DNA of 64,000 nucleotides, from assembly GCA_003956705.1 (NCBI GenBank), contig QZCP01000187.1, forward strand, positions 1 to 64,000, written 5' to 3'. The notes below the pieces were generated by a model. That model saw nothing but the letters and a program-made list of their open reading frames with translations. It did not search any database and had not been told where the DNA came from. The translations under genes were made by a program, and so were the position numbers. Position 1 is the first letter of the stretch; the number at the start of each line of letters is the position of its first letter. The DNA is from Brevipalpus yothersi (lineage: Eukaryota > Arthropoda > Arachnida > Trombidiformes > Tenuipalpidae). Below are positions 13,955-24,916 of this stretch, piece by piece.

Positions 13955-15004
13955 TCACAGTTTATCAGTTAACATTTCAATTTCTTCAAGGAAAAGTTTA
14001 CACTTATTACTCAAAATATCACAAGCTTCCAAGAAGAGAAGCTTTGGAGAAATGATCCCAGTACTTTCGATTGTGAAGATGAAATGATTTTTACGTAGTC
14101 CTATTTTGACGATGTCCTCAAACTCAGGAAATCTGTGATGATTGCGAGATAGAGAATCGAGACGAGGGCTAGCAACTTTGGCGATACTTTTTTCGCCTTC
14201 GTTCTTAATCTCAATAACTCCTGGTGAAAAGCAAGTCTGTAGACGGATCGCTTCCTTTCCCTCAACTTCGTCAGTCAGCTCGATAACCGGCATTAGACGA
14301 TAGTAAACAGTAGCCACAGGTGAAAACTTGGCATGATCTCGACCAATACCTTTGAAACATTTCATTTTGAGATCAATTTCTTGACCAGGTGATAACTTAG
14401 CGATGAGTATATCTTCCGAGACAGGTCGAATTGGTGATGAGACCATTTCGTTTTGAGTGCCAACCGGATTCCAAACCATATGTTTACTATACACATTTCG
14501 ATTCAAATAAATATCACTGGGAGCTGTACTATCTTTGGGTGCATTAGGGTTTTTGGTACACTTAATCTGGAGAGAAAATTCTACAGTATCGAATTCTCTG
14601 CTTTCCCCTTGATCATTATCATCTGGACATCGATAAGCGAACAGTCGTGGATCAACATTGATAGGAATGAGACCCAGGCGATGAGCCAAAAAATCATCTT
14701 GGAGAATACTTGTGTTGTTAATGATCTCCACTCTATCCACAGCGATGGTTGGAATTTCAGATAAGATAATTCTCCGAAAAGCATTCACCATAGGTGCATC
14801 GATGCCTATTAAATCAAATTCCATTTCGTTCTCAGTGTGACGAATAATTTTAACATCAAAACCACGAAAAAATTTTTCCGTACACCATCCTTCAGCATCA
14901 TCCTCATCAGTTGCACAATCGTTTAATTGGCTTCTCTCAATGGAAGCCAATTGACGTCCTCTCACAAGTCCAATATAATCATTATCATCACCACTCACTT
15001 TCAT
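13955..15004 (-). CDS. POLR1C: DNA-directed RNA polymerases I and III subunit RPAC1, intronless
   Basis: Single-exon gene of 349 residues, matching the usual ~346 of animal RPAC1 (AC40). RPAC1 pairs with RPAC2 as the alpha-like assembly platform of Pol I and Pol III, which make rRNA and tRNA/5S RNA. The RPB3/RpoA-like dimerisation domain is clear: FDLIGIDAPMVNAFRRIILS, then EIPTIAVDRVEI, NTSILQDDFLAHRLGLIPI and the C-terminal helix ending LEEIEMLTDKL. I start at ATG 15004 (MKVSGDDNDY); the upstream extension has no ATG and runs through an AC repeat. It shares a 565 bp divergent promoter region with the heat-shock factor gene. Confidence 0.93.
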   Translation of the reverse strand: MKVSGDDNDYIGLVRGRQLASIERSQLNDCATDEDDAEGWCTEKFFRGFDVKIIRHTENEMEFDLIGIDAPMVNAFRRIILSEIPTIAVDRVEIINNTSILQDDFLAHRLGLIPINVDPRLFAYRCPDDNDQGESREFDTVEFSLQIKCTKNPNAPKDSTAPSDIYLNRNVYSKHMVWNPVGTQNEMVSSPIRPVSEDILIAKLSPGQEIDLKMKCFKGIGRDHAKFSPVATVYYRLMPVIELTDEVEGKEAIRLQTCFSPGVIEIKNEGEKSIAKVASPRLDSLSRNHHRFPEFEDIVKIGLRKNHFIFTIESTGIISPKLLFLEACDILSNKCKLFLEEIEMLTDKL

Positions 15005-15569
15005 CTTAATCACACACACACACAGTTCAATGAGCCCCAGCAAAAGTCGATCCAATTAAATGTAACACCCACAAAAATTCAAAAGTCACGTTTACTATGC
15101 ACAATGTTGAATCACGTTATTTTGATACAAAAACTTTTGCCACCATCATCATCACTTTGGAAAAAATTTCATAACAACATGATGGAACATGGACATGAAT
15201 CAGAATACAATAATAATATTCAATCGAAATGGAAAGTATTTATCATGCACAATTCATGGAATGAATTTCATGCTGCATGATACACGTGCTTGTAAAATTA
15301 TTCTCCAAAAGATGGCTCTAGTATACTAGAGATTGTTTTCATGTTTTTATTACGCAAAAAATTGAAGTGAAGAGCTCAAGCCTAACAAGTCAATTCAAAA
15401 TAAATGTAATGAAATTATAATCAAATCAAATAAACTATTTACTTAAATTGCTTTGTATTATTTTGAGTGTATATTGTACAAATTTTAATTGGTCAACTAC
15501 TCTATTTGTGTGTGTGTGTTTGTTTGTTTGTATTAATGTGTTTGTGTACCGGTTAAGGAAGTACATTTG
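15005..15569. promoter_or_regulatory. Divergent promoter region between POLR1C and HSF
   Basis: 565 bp between two start codons on opposite strands. It contains a short AC repeat next to the POLR1C start and a TG/TTTG tract (about 15507-15532) just upstream of the HSF ATG. I found no convincing array of GAA/TTC heat-shock elements by eye. Confidence 0.5.
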
Positions 15570-17466
15570 ATGTCCTCCTTGTTAGATTTTTCAGTTGACT
15601 CACCGTCATCAGAGAACTCGTTTAGTATGTCAAAAACATTTGCATCCTCGAATGTGCCTGCATTCCTCACTAAATTATGGAAACTTGTTAGTGATCCAAA
15701 ATATGATCACCTTATTCATTGGTCAGAGGTAAGTGTTTTTTGTCTCATGATTAATGGATAATTGAATTTCATTTCTTATCATCACTCAATTTACATTATG
15801 TTTACATCGTGCTGATGCGGCCATTTTTATCTTTTACTCCACTGATAACAACTGTCAATTGCGGTCACTGACTTTCGCTTCCTGATTCACTTCAACTCTT
15901 CTCTCAATATGCTCTTCTTCTTTTAAAAATCACGTTCATCTTGGTAGAATGGCAAAAGTTTCATCATCAAAAATCAAGCCCAATTTGCTAAGGACTTGTT
16001 ACCTCTATATTTCAAGCACAACAATATGGCTAGCTTTATACGCCAGTTGAATATGTGTAAGTGACCACACAAATAGATCAAAATATTTTGATATAAAGTT
16101 TGGATATCATATGAATTTCATAAGTTTTGCAACTGTTCATTTGATACACTGGTCATTGCGAATATTTTTTTAAAGTCAATACTCAAACTCTTTTCAGATG
16201 GGTTCCGTAAGATAACGAGTATTGAGAATAGTGGATTGCGTGCTGATCGAGATGAGATTGAATTTTATCATCACCATTTTGTAAAAAATCAGGAAGATCT
16301 ACTTGAAATGATCAAGAGAAAGATCAAGGTAAGAATTATGCTCCCATTTGCCCATAAATCTGTCAATTAAACTCACAAATCCTTTCTATCAATTACAGAC
16401 TCCTTTGCAAGTTTCTTCAGCCAAAGCTTCGGAAGAAAATGCATCCAAAATTGATGATTTCGGCGAAATCTTGGTCAATATTAAGAAACTTAAGCAGAGA
16501 CAAGACTCTGTAGAGGTGGTTATTCCTAGCCTGCAGCGCGAAAACAAAGAATTGAAAGCGCAAATAGCTATGCTGTTACAAAAGCATCAAAAACAACAGA
16601 GACTTGTTGAAAAGTTGATACAGTTTATTCTCTCTCTGGTTCAGCAGAGGCACATTGGTGTGAAGAGAAAATCTCCGCTTATGATTGCCCATGATGGTGG
16701 TCACAGTGGGGCAAAGAGAATAGCTAAAGAAAGTGGTGATAACGGCCATTCTCTAGGACCACTGATATTTGATATTTCAGATGATGTTATTGACTCAGAA
16801 TATGAAGATGATGAGGATGATCCTATCATAAACGCTGTTGATCTGAGTCCATTATCAGCTCCAAGAGAAGATTTCGCCGATCAAAGTCTCAAGGCCAATC
16901 AAATTTCATCTCTGGAATCCATTGGAACTGGATTAGAATCAGTATTGGACCCTCTATCTACCTCACAAGAAGTAGCTAATCTTGAAAAGCCAGGCGAAAC
17001 TGGTGTCATCACATCTGGAAACACTAATTCTCACATCAACACTGATTCTGCTGGCGCAAGTCTTGATCAGCTTGTAAATAGCTCTAACCAGAATGATGAC
17101 CTGAGTTTGTTAGCTCTCACGTCGGGTGACAATTCGATTTCCAATTTACCATTGTCTTTGACTACCGCAGCGATCACTGATGATATCATTGATACAGATT
17201 TTGCTGCCACTTCTCAATCAGTACCTAGCATTCAAGTGACTAGTGATCCACAATGTTTGACTGGAAATGGTGATCAATCATCTATACAAGATAATGTGAA
17301 CAGTTTGGTGGAATCTACGACTCCAATTATGGACATTGATGGTCTTAGGGAGTTCATCGAAAGTAATGAGGATGAGATCTCAGAGCTTCTTCGATGGAGT
17401 GCTGATTGTAGTAAAAATATGGATATCAATTCTGCTATACCTGTCTCTCTTCTTGATCATGATTAG
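15570..17466 (+). CDS. HSF1: Heat shock factor transcription factor, four exons
   Basis: Exons 15570-15728, 15948-16056, 16198-16328 and 16399-17466 join in frame to 488 residues. The winged-helix HSF DNA-binding domain spans about residues 29-133: VPAFLTKLWKLVSDP, then FIIKNQAQFAKDLLPLYFKH, the recognition-helix segment NNMASFIRQLNMYGFRKI, and the closing EIEFYHHHFVKNQEDLL. It is split by three introns. A coiled-coil trimerisation region (HR-A/B) follows at roughly 155-210 (ILVNIKKLKQRQDSVEVVIP and onward). The C-terminal half is acidic and Ser/Thr-rich, as expected of a regulatory and transactivation region. HSF trimers bind GAA repeats and induce chaperone genes under proteotoxic stress. 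Animals outside vertebrates usually have one HSF, so the HSF1 symbol is by homology only. AATAAA lies 4 nt after the stop. Confidence 0.93.
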
Positions 17467-17469
17467 ATA

Positions 17470-17475
17470 AATAAA
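17470..17475 (+). promoter_or_regulatory. AATAAA polyadenylation signal of HSF gene
   Basis: Canonical hexamer 4 nt downstream of the HSF stop codon. It would imply a very short 3' UTR unless a later signal is used. Confidence 0.45.
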
Positions 17476-18575
17476 CCTAGAAACTATTTCATGTATTCTA
17501 CGTCGCATTTATGCCCAACGCATGAGAACTTCCTGCATCCTTCCAAAAGTAGCAAACTGGAAACCTTTGTATGATCAAAGGTCATCTTGAAGTCTTGCTG
17601 ATTGTGATTCAACTATTATCTGACATCTTGTAATATTCAGTGATATCAGACAGTCCGCCTGCATGCATTTGTAGGTTGTGAATAGACGTTGAGCACTTCT
17701 CTCAAGCTCTCAGCTCAGTTTTCCTTCTCCCACTTCTTCCTTCTCAAGCTTGATTCTGGTTGCTATTGGAGCTATCAAAGCAGAAAGAAATCTTCACCAC
17801 AAATGGAACGATGCAAGGAAAAGTTCACCTTGAACATGGAAAAGATTGAGTCAGAAGCATAGGAAATTTTTTCGTTTTTCCAAAGCTAATTCGTATTGTT
17901 TGTGGGAGTAAATCCATTAGATTTCCCAGAGCTCTATGAAAATTTTATGGCTATTTCTCTGCAGAAAAACATCGCAGGCCGATTTGAGATGGTATGTCCC
18001 GAGAGGACTTGATGAACAAAACGGTTTTACGTTCAGTGAAAATCAATCAAGTCCGATGAACTGGAACTCGATCTCCGCGCTCAATCGGCTTTTCAAAGTA
18101 GAACTAGTGTTTTGAAAAGAAACTTGACGTGAGCTCAATTCAATTAAACGTTGCTTACTCGGATTGGTTCATCCCTCATCGGCTCTTCTTCTTGGCTCAT
18201 TGATTGATTTGAATATTTCTATTTGTTTCGGCGATTCTCACGAATTCTAACAAATTACTTGCGAGTTTCTACAATAAACCTCAGATATCACTGGGAAACC
18301 TGGCGTGAGTCTCAAATGAAGGCTTCTGAATGTATCCAACTTATGATGAATGTATAGCTGATAAATCTCCTTCTCAACATTATTGAGGAATGAAGATCAT
18401 TGTTTTTCACTTCTGATAGAAGGCTTTACACAAACTTGAGGTCTCTCAATATTTTTATGTAACCTCGAAAAGGAGGGATGTTGATCTCAATGCTATATAA
18501 TTTGTCTTCCACCATAACTCGATAAGTATCTTCTCCTCTCCGCCTCAGAACTCTGTGAAAATGTGAATCATGAAA

Positions 18576-18578
<3 letters not shown>

Positions 18579-18635
<57 letters not shown>
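18579..18635. repeat. (TC)n microsatellite with TCTATTTA tail
   Basis: Pure TC array of about 56 bp that degrades into TCTATTTA units at its 3' side. Confidence 0.95.
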
Positions 18636-18637
<2 letters not shown>

Positions 18638-19632
18638 TTATCTATTTATCTATCTCATCGGTCGGAAGTAGGCATTGTGATTCAATGCTTCCTCACACTT
18701 GCCTTCACAATGATTAGCCTTGACATGGGATTTTTTTTCACTCGCACTCCAATTTCTCTGACAAACTCGGCTCAATCTATGGGCATGTAGCATATAGCCC
18801 GATAAGTCAATTTTTCTTCAAACCCTTCAAATTCTCAGACTGGCAGAATCAAGAATTCTGGAACAACTAATAAATCTGGACTGACTCTCATGTTCATTAT
18901 TGAGTATTTGTTTATTTATAGCGACTCGCTGAGAACTAACCACTCAACTATCCAATTCTACTTTTTTTAGAAGCGCTGTCTTTACCCATTTTTGCAAATC
19001 AATGGCTGCCAATATTGCTCCACAAAATTCACACACATTCACTGAGCAAAGGGAAGCTCGATTAAGTCGATTGTTTTCAACGATCTGGTCTCAAGGTAGC
19101 AGTATCTCTCCATCATCTCAATTATTTGGAAAGGAAAGGTCTAAAAGAAATCAATTTTATCGATAATTTTCTATCAATACACTGCCTCTAAGTGAAAATA
19201 TATTCATCCATAGAACATAAATGGTCTGAGATAAAAAATGAATTTTGAGTGAACAATGGCTATGCTTAGCCCTCTGAACGTTGGCTAATGGACCTAAATA
19301 AAAACATAGATGACGATATCGATGATTGTGAGTTGCGTTTATGAGCTGATTCATTGATTCGGAAAATAGCGTGAAAAAAATCGGTTGAATACGGTGATTA
19401 TACTATTCCATTTAGAGCTCCCGATAAAATTAGCTCACTCTATCACTCATGCTGATTGACGAGCAACAGTAAAACAATTTTCTAGCTAATTGTTTAACTA
19501 ATTACTACTATATACTCGATGGATCGAATCCCTTATTCAATTTTCGAAATTTTTTTCCAGATTTCCCAATCAACCATACTCATCTACTCGTTTCCGTGAT
19601 CGCGCCCGAGTGTATTGCAATCTGTCACTGGC

Positions 19633-19634
<2 letters not shown>

Positions 19635-19683
<49 letters not shown>
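19635..19683. repeat. (CT)n microsatellite
   Basis: Pure CT array of about 48 bp, some 430 bp upstream of the hexokinase start codon and possibly in its promoter or 5' UTR. Confidence 0.95.
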
Positions 19684-19686
<3 letters not shown>

Positions 19687-20111
19687 CAGCCTCGAGTTCT
19701 GAGTCTGTTCGAAAGTGATCCTTTTCTCCTTCATCCTGTCTTCACTCGATGTTCAGAATGATTCTGAGGGCGCGAGAGTCGAGAGAACCGGATGATCTTC
19801 ATTTGCGCATAGGACTCGGTGAGGTTATTCTAAATTCAGTTCCTCAAAACCAATTGTGAGCTATTCTATCGTCAATTCTTATTTTCATCTGACATTTTCC
19901 ATCGATATATATCCATATATTCGTGTTAATGTAAATTGATCTCATATTGGACACTGATTCAAATCCTTGTGAATCCAGCTTCAGCTTCCTACTCACATAT
20001 TCTTGTGATTCGTATCAGTCATCAATCTCCATCTTTTTTTTTTCGTTGGACTATTTCAATTTTGATCTCTTTTTCTGGGCTTTTGAGTTTGTCTCTCAAA
20101 TCACCTCCAAG

Positions 20112-21488
20112 ATGACAGAAATGACCCCGAAAGAGCGTTTAGAACGTGCTCATAAAATACTTCATGGATTTCAGTTATCTGATGACCAATTGCGTGAATT
20201 GATGGCAATTTTAGATGACGAGTTTCAACGAGGACTTCGCGGCGATCCTACTTCATGTGTGAAAATGTTGGTCACTTATGTTCGAGATGTTCCCAGTGGC
20301 AAAGAAGTTGGTGAATACATGGCCCTTGATTTGGGTGGTACTAATTTTCGTGTGCTGATGATAACTTTGAAAGGTGATCAAGCTGATATTGACCAGGAAA
20401 CCTGTGAGGTAGATAAAAAACTTATGATTGGCCCTGGCAAGGATCTTTTTGATCATATAGCAAATTGTGTCTATAAATTCATTGCTGATCGAAAAATTCA
20501 GCTCGAATACTTGCCCATCGGATTCACATTCAGCTTTCCATGTCAAAAAATGCATTTATCCTCTGCGAAACTACTTCGCTGGACAAAAGGTTTCAAATGT
20601 TCCAACGTTGTTGGCGAGGACATCGTGGCTCTGCTACGAACTGCTCTGAAAGAGCGTCGTCCGAAAGACTGTAAAACTGATGTCGACATTGTTGCCGTAA
20701 TTAATGATACCACGGGAACTCTCATGTCCTGTGCTCATCGCAATCGAAACTGCCGAATTGGCCTCATCCTTGGCACTGGAACAAATTTGTGTTATATGGA
20801 AAAATTGGATCGAGTGATCAAATGGGATCGCCCTGATGACCGTGACCCACCGCAAGTCGCAATAAACACCGAATGGGGTGCCTTCGGAGACAATGGCCGT
20901 TTGGCCAAATTTCGAACTCCATGGGATGACAAGGTTGACGAAGAATCTCTCAATCCAGCTATGCAGTTGTTCGAGAAGATGATTTCTGGTATGTATCTGG
21001 GTGAGATCACACGACATATTCTCATCACACTTCATGGCGAGGGAGTAATTTTTCCCGGAAGTCCACTGCCCGACATTTCAGAGCCTCGAACTTTCAGCGC
21101 TAAGCATCTGTCTCGAATAGCAAGTAATCAGCCTCAAGCAACAGAAAAAGTATTTCTCAGGATGAAATGTCAATCTCACGATGATGCTGATCTCGAAATC
21201 ATGCGTTTTGTGTGTTCCAAAGTGGTAACTAGAGCAGCCAATCTAGTGTCCGCCGGAATTGCCTGTGTGCTCCAGCGATTCGATGATCAAGATAATGTGA
21301 CCATTGGTTACGATGGATCTGTGTTACGATATCATCCAACGATCAAGAAGGAGATTGTCACCAAGCTAGGGCAATTAAGTCCACATAAATTTGACTTGAT
21401 TCTGTCCGAAGATGGAAGTGGTCGTGGAGCTGCTCTGGTAGCTGCTGTAGCTTGCAGTGAAAAAGAAAAGAATACGAATAAGGTTTGA
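20112..21488 (+). CDS. HK: Hexokinase, intronless
   Basis: 458 residues, the usual length of a single-domain (50 kDa, invertebrate) hexokinase. It phosphorylates glucose with ATP as the first step of glycolysis in the cytosol. Visible motifs, in order: phosphate-1 loop ALDLGGTNFRV (about 71-81); sugar-binding segment FTFSFPCQKMHLSSAKLLRW with KGFKCS (138-164); catalytic base Asp199 in INDTTGTL; phosphate-2 LILGTGTNLCYME; sugar-contacting INTEWGAFGD (251-260); adenosine region LSEDGSGRGAAL near the C-terminus. All catalytic positions look intact. ATG 20112 (AAGATGACA context) is chosen because the upstream open frame has no ATG. Absence of introns in a large conserved gene suggests an old retrocopy or intron loss. 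Confidence 0.96.
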   Translation: MTEMTPKERLERAHKILHGFQLSDDQLRELMAILDDEFQRGLRGDPTSCVKMLVTYVRDVPSGKEVGEYMALDLGGTNFRVLMITLKGDQADIDQETCEVDKKLMIGPGKDLFDHIANCVYKFIADRKIQLEYLPIGFTFSFPCQKMHLSSAKLLRWTKGFKCSNVVGEDIVALLRTALKERRPKDCKTDVDIVAVINDTTGTLMSCAHRNRNCRIGLILGTGTNLCYMEKLDRVIKWDRPDDRDPPQVAINTEWGAFGDNGRLAKFRTPWDDKVDEESLNPAMQLFEKMISGMYLGEITRHILITLHGEGVIFPGSPLPDISEPRTFSAKHLSRIASNQPQATEKVFLRMKCQSHDDADLEIMRFVCSKVVTRAANLVSAGIACVLQRFDDQDNVTIGYDGSVLRYHPTIKKEIVTKLGQLSPHKFDLILSEDGSGRGAALVAAVACSEKEKNTNKV

Positions 21489-22630
21489 CACATAATAACG
21501 AATCCATCAATCTAATGACAATGTTAATAATAATCAATAGCAATTATCTCCGTCAAATACTGGATGGTTTGGTGGTTTATTTCAAGCAATCTTCTCGCCT
21601 TCCAAGGCTTCAAATAGATAAGTGTTCTCTCTTCCGCGATCTATGGAAGCACCGAGTCCTATCGATTAATTTTGTTCGCATTGATGATCGAATTCTATTG
21701 ACAAAGTATTAGTTTATTACATTAGTTTTTAAATTCTTCTGTCCTCAAACAAATCGGAAGAATTTATGTTGATTCCATTCTAATAAGATTCGCTTGTTAG
21801 ATGTTTGAAGTGTTCAACAAACACACACTTGAATCCACAAAGAGTTTGAAAATGTTGTTCAGTTTGTTTTATAAGAGAATTAATTCTCTGAACTTCATCT
21901 TTTTTTCTTTGTCTTCTTGAAAAAAGAGTAATCTATATAATAAGAGTCAGCTAAATCGAAGCATTTCCATCGAATGTTATTATTTATTAATCTTTTTAGA
22001 TAAATTTTTCTTTCTTGCCCTAGAGTGAAAAATTTTCAAATTTTAAGGTGCATATTCTGATTGTAAGACTTAACTGTAGATTCAAATCTCTCTCTCTCCA
22101 AAACCCATGCCTATCAATTCGTTGGTTGAAAAAAGACTCATCAGGTTACAGTTGATTTGCTTCAGAAAAAAGTGTACCTGTTTAATCAATTTATTCTCTG
22201 CTGGTTGTGTTCATGAAATGTTTGGACAAGAAGTAAATTTAATTGACCGATTGTCAAAATAACTGATTGATCGATTGACTGACTGATTGTTGAATTGAAT
22301 ACTACATATATCATGTATCAAGATACCGAAGTGCTGTAATTGAGCTCAGACTCGCTTTCAAACTAAAAATAAGACCCGAATAACAATAATCCAATACATG
22401 TATATACACCTTAAAAACTTTTCCATCCCTTTCATTCAATTCAATTACATTAATCATGAGCACAATTGAGTTTATCATCATTAAAGATTGTGAAATTAGC
22501 TGCTTAATCAGCAATAGTTGCATGAAAGATATTACCTAAGACAATGCATGGCTTTCCGAGGCAATGGATAATATTTTACTTTGCTTTCCATAGGCAATCC
22601 AACTAAACTAGACCTCTTTACAGTATCTGA
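21489..22630. other. Intergenic region, nothing recognised
   Basis: About 1.1 kb of AT-rich sequence between hexokinase and the tRNA gene. It includes the hexokinase 3' UTR. No open frame, repeat array or RNA gene is recognised. Confidence 0.6.
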
Positions 22631-22636
22631 GCCTCG

Positions 22637-22696
<60 letters not shown>

Positions 22697-22704
22697 TCGA
22701 GGCG
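22631..22704 (+). tRNA. tRNA-Asn (anticodon GTT)
   Basis: 74 nt that fold as a cloverleaf. The acceptor stem GCCTCGG pairs with TCGAGGC (one G-T pair), followed by discriminator G. The D arm contains GGCGCAATCGGTTAGCGC. The anticodon stem-loop is TTCGG-CTGTTAA-CCGAA with anticodon GTT. The T arm is GGTGG-TTCAAGC-CCACC. It has no intron and no encoded CCA, as in eukaryotic nuclear tRNA genes. Internal A and B boxes are present, and poly-T follows within 10-20 nt. Confidence 0.97.
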
Positions 22705-22712
22705 AGGAAAAC

Positions 22713-22727
22713 TTTTCGTCTGTTTTT
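22713..22727 (+). terminator. RNA polymerase III terminator of tRNA-Asn
   Basis: A TTTT run 8 nt after the tRNA end, followed by TTTTT, the normal Pol III stop signal. Confidence 0.8.
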
Positions 22728-22849
22728 CCTCGTTTCTTTCACTAATCGACATATAATAAAAATAATAAAATGACAACATCTTTTTCTACAGATTTCTATC
22801 AACGAAAAATTGACTCTTGAAGATAAGATGACAGTCACTAAGTTTAGGT

Positions 22850-23057
22850 GAAATTTTTTTCCCCACAATTTATTTAAATTAAAGAATTTTGGGAATTTAA
22901 AGTGCAGTAAGTGTATTTAATTAGCGACCGATTGACATCTTAATCAAAAGGAAGAGGATATTTCTTTGTCCTGAATGATATGTTAATGTTAAGTCTAATC
23001 CGGGTTGGCTTTCGGTTCAACTGTCACTTTTATGATAAAGATAAACAACAATAAAAC
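22850..23057. repeat. Direct repeat copy A flanking the RRM gene
   Basis: About 200 bp related to 24693-24873 (copy B) in the same orientation. The best block shares CAGTAAGTGTATT, CGACCGATTGACATCTTAAT and AAAAGGAAG, followed by further alignable sequence ending in AACAACAAT. Identity by eye is roughly 80 percent with small gaps. It lies 145 bp beyond the tRNA and about 530 bp before the RRM gene start. Function unknown. Confidence 0.8.
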
Positions 23058-23589
23058 CTAGCCTCAACATATCCACATAATAAGCATTTTCGCTCCCAGC
23101 GAGAATATCCTGGACACAGCAACTCTTCTTCTTCTTTTTTCCCCTCATCTTAGCGCCAATATCTCTTCGCAATTCACTAATTGCTCACTCTTTGATCATC
23201 ATGAATAATGATAGTTCAAAACTTTGTCTTGTGAGGTTTATAAGAGAGAAGAGCCGTTGACTACCTTATTTTAGTGCCATTTATATTGGATTTCATCGAT
23301 CTTGGTGATACAATTCCGTTATCTTGATCACGAGTGTTGTTTACCGTTGCTTTTTGTGAGATGCAAAAAGTTTGATTTGCTGGCCTCACGCATTCCATTG
23401 CCATTGCCGTTGTTTTGGCTCACAGCTCAACTCACTTTCCTTTCTTTCATCCATTTTGAAACTTTTCGTATCCTTTCATTTTTCACTTGCTTTTTCTCGG
23501 GTCTGCCTGCTTTTAACAACAATTTACAGTTAAATTTTGTATTATTACAATTTATTTCAATTTTTGTAATTTTGTTTTGCTGCCCGAAA
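23058..23589. other. Upstream region of the RRM gene
   Basis: 532 bp between repeat copy A and the start codon. The open frame reaching back to 23302 lacks an ATG and looks like 5' UTR and promoter sequence, not coding. Confidence 0.5.
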
Positions 23590-24590
23590 ATGCCTTTCCA
23601 CATGGCTCAAGATCCAGAGGAAGCGGTTCGAAGAGAATTACGTGAATTTGGTCAAAAAATTGGTTTCGAATTGACCGAGGGACCAAGTCAACGTCGCTTC
23701 GGTGTACCAATTAACAATCATCCTCAGCCCAAAAGAGGCTGTGAAGTTTTTGTCAACCATATCCCTCGATTATTTAATGAGAAACAAATTTACGACATGT
23801 TCCATCAATTCGGTGAAGTATATGAGATACGTATGATGCTCTCCTATGCTACTCTCACCAATCGCGGATTTTGTTTTGTTAAATTTATGGATCCTTCTTC
23901 GGCCGATAAAGCTATCCAGAATCTCAATGGTTCCACAAAGCATGCCTATCTTCGCAAACCTATTGTTGTGGTTAAATCTCAGGAGAACCATGTTTTGTGG
24001 GCTAAATATATTCGTACATCAACTACACGCAAGGAACTGTGTGATGAACTCAAAAAATGGGGTGTTGAATATTCGGCATTGGATTTCAAAACTGGTGGCT
24101 TGCATGCAAAGATCATATTTGCTGATCATCGTTTCGCTGCATTGGCTCGAAGACACATGAACACCATTCCAAATCCTCTATGGGATCGTATAGAATGGTT
24201 CTACAAGAGAGCAGTAAGTTCTAGGAGTCATTTTGTACTGTTTTGGAAATTTTCATTAAATTGCTCTAATTTTAACAGCCTATTCAAGAAGAAAGGAGTG
24301 AAAAAGGAACCCGAATCGATAAGCCGTTACCTGTTCTACCAAGGCCAAAACATACATATTCTCCTCAGATCTTTAGGAATGTTTCAGCTCCTCCACTACG
24401 TCCCAGGCTCTTCGACTTGCATCAAATGAGGCAGCCTTGTCCTCATCCCGTCAATGCCCTGAGCCTTGCTCTAATGAGGCTCGCTCATCATCATCAACTC
24501 GGTTCCAATGTTCCTCAAGCCGTGCCTGGAAATCCGTTGAGAACTTTCCATTCTCTTGACCATCTTACCTCTCGAGTCTCTGCTGCTTGA
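23590..24590 (+). CDS. DND1/A1CF/SYNCRIP-type RNA-binding protein, two exons
   Basis: Exons 23590-24213 and 24279-24590 (65 bp intron) give 311 residues. One good RRM starts with CEVFVNHIPRLFNEKQIYDM (RNP2 VFVNHI at 53-58) and includes NRGFCFVKFM (RNP1, 92-99). Its GCEVF start and the EIRMML motif are typical of the hnRNP Q/R, A1CF, RBM46/47 and Dead-end family. A second, weak RRM-like unit covers about 134-203 (VLWAKYIRTSTTRKELCDEL onward). The ~100-residue C-terminus is Pro/His-rich. Compared with the family (usually two or three RRMs), it is short and divergent, closest in build to Dead-end (DND1), a germline mRNA-protection factor. That assignment is tentative. The gene is bracketed by direct repeats (22850-23057 and 24693-24873). 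Confidence 0.75.
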
Positions 24591-24636
24591 TCATATCAAC
24601 TTTTGTATCGTGCGCACCCACACCCACATTCTTTTG

Positions 24637-24642
24637 AATAAA
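24637..24642 (+). promoter_or_regulatory. AATAAA polyadenylation signal of RRM gene
   Basis: Canonical hexamer 46 nt after the stop codon of the RRM protein gene, just before repeat copy B. Confidence 0.65.
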
Positions 24643-24692
24643 CATTGCTAACTTATCTAATCCACTCTTGATATTTAGATGAAACTCATTTG

Positions 24693-24873
24693 GACAAAAT
24701 TTTTTTCTCCACAATTAGACTTGAAGTACAGTAAGTGTATTCAATTAACGACCGATTGACATCTTAATCAAAAGGAAGCGATTATTTTTCTGTCCTGCAT
24801 GATCTGTTCCGAAGTCTGGGTTAGCTTCCGATTCAACTGTTGATCTTTTGATGGAGATGAACAACAATGAAAC
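24693..24873. repeat. Direct repeat copy B flanking the RRM gene
   Basis: About 180 bp partner of copy A (22850-23057). It lies between two convergent genes, 44 bp before the FERRY3 stop, so it is probably inside the FERRY3 3' UTR on the minus strand. Read on the minus strand it carries a short open stretch ending LLIKMSIGR followed by a stop. Copy A can be read to the same ending after one frame change, so an old coding or exon origin is possible but unproven. Confidence 0.8.
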
Positions 24874-24916
24874 ACTTCTTGAACATCGCCAACTGAATTT
24901 TTTGTAAAAAAATATT

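Larger units (their letters stand above)
17476..20111. other. Intergenic region upstream of hexokinase
   Basis: About 2.6 kb with no recognisable coding sequence. It contains two TC microsatellites (18579-18635 and 19635-19683). The ~400 bp before 20112 probably holds the hexokinase promoter and 5' UTR; the open frame reaching back to 19947 lacks an ATG. Confidence 0.6.

Noticed and set aside
19947..20111. N-terminal extension of hexokinase by 55 residues
   Set aside because: The extended frame begins without an ATG and reads like UTR; the ATG at 20112 gives a family-sized protein.
23302..23589. N-terminal extension of the RRM protein
   Set aside because: No ATG at the head of the frame, hydrophobic low-quality sequence, and no family counterpart.
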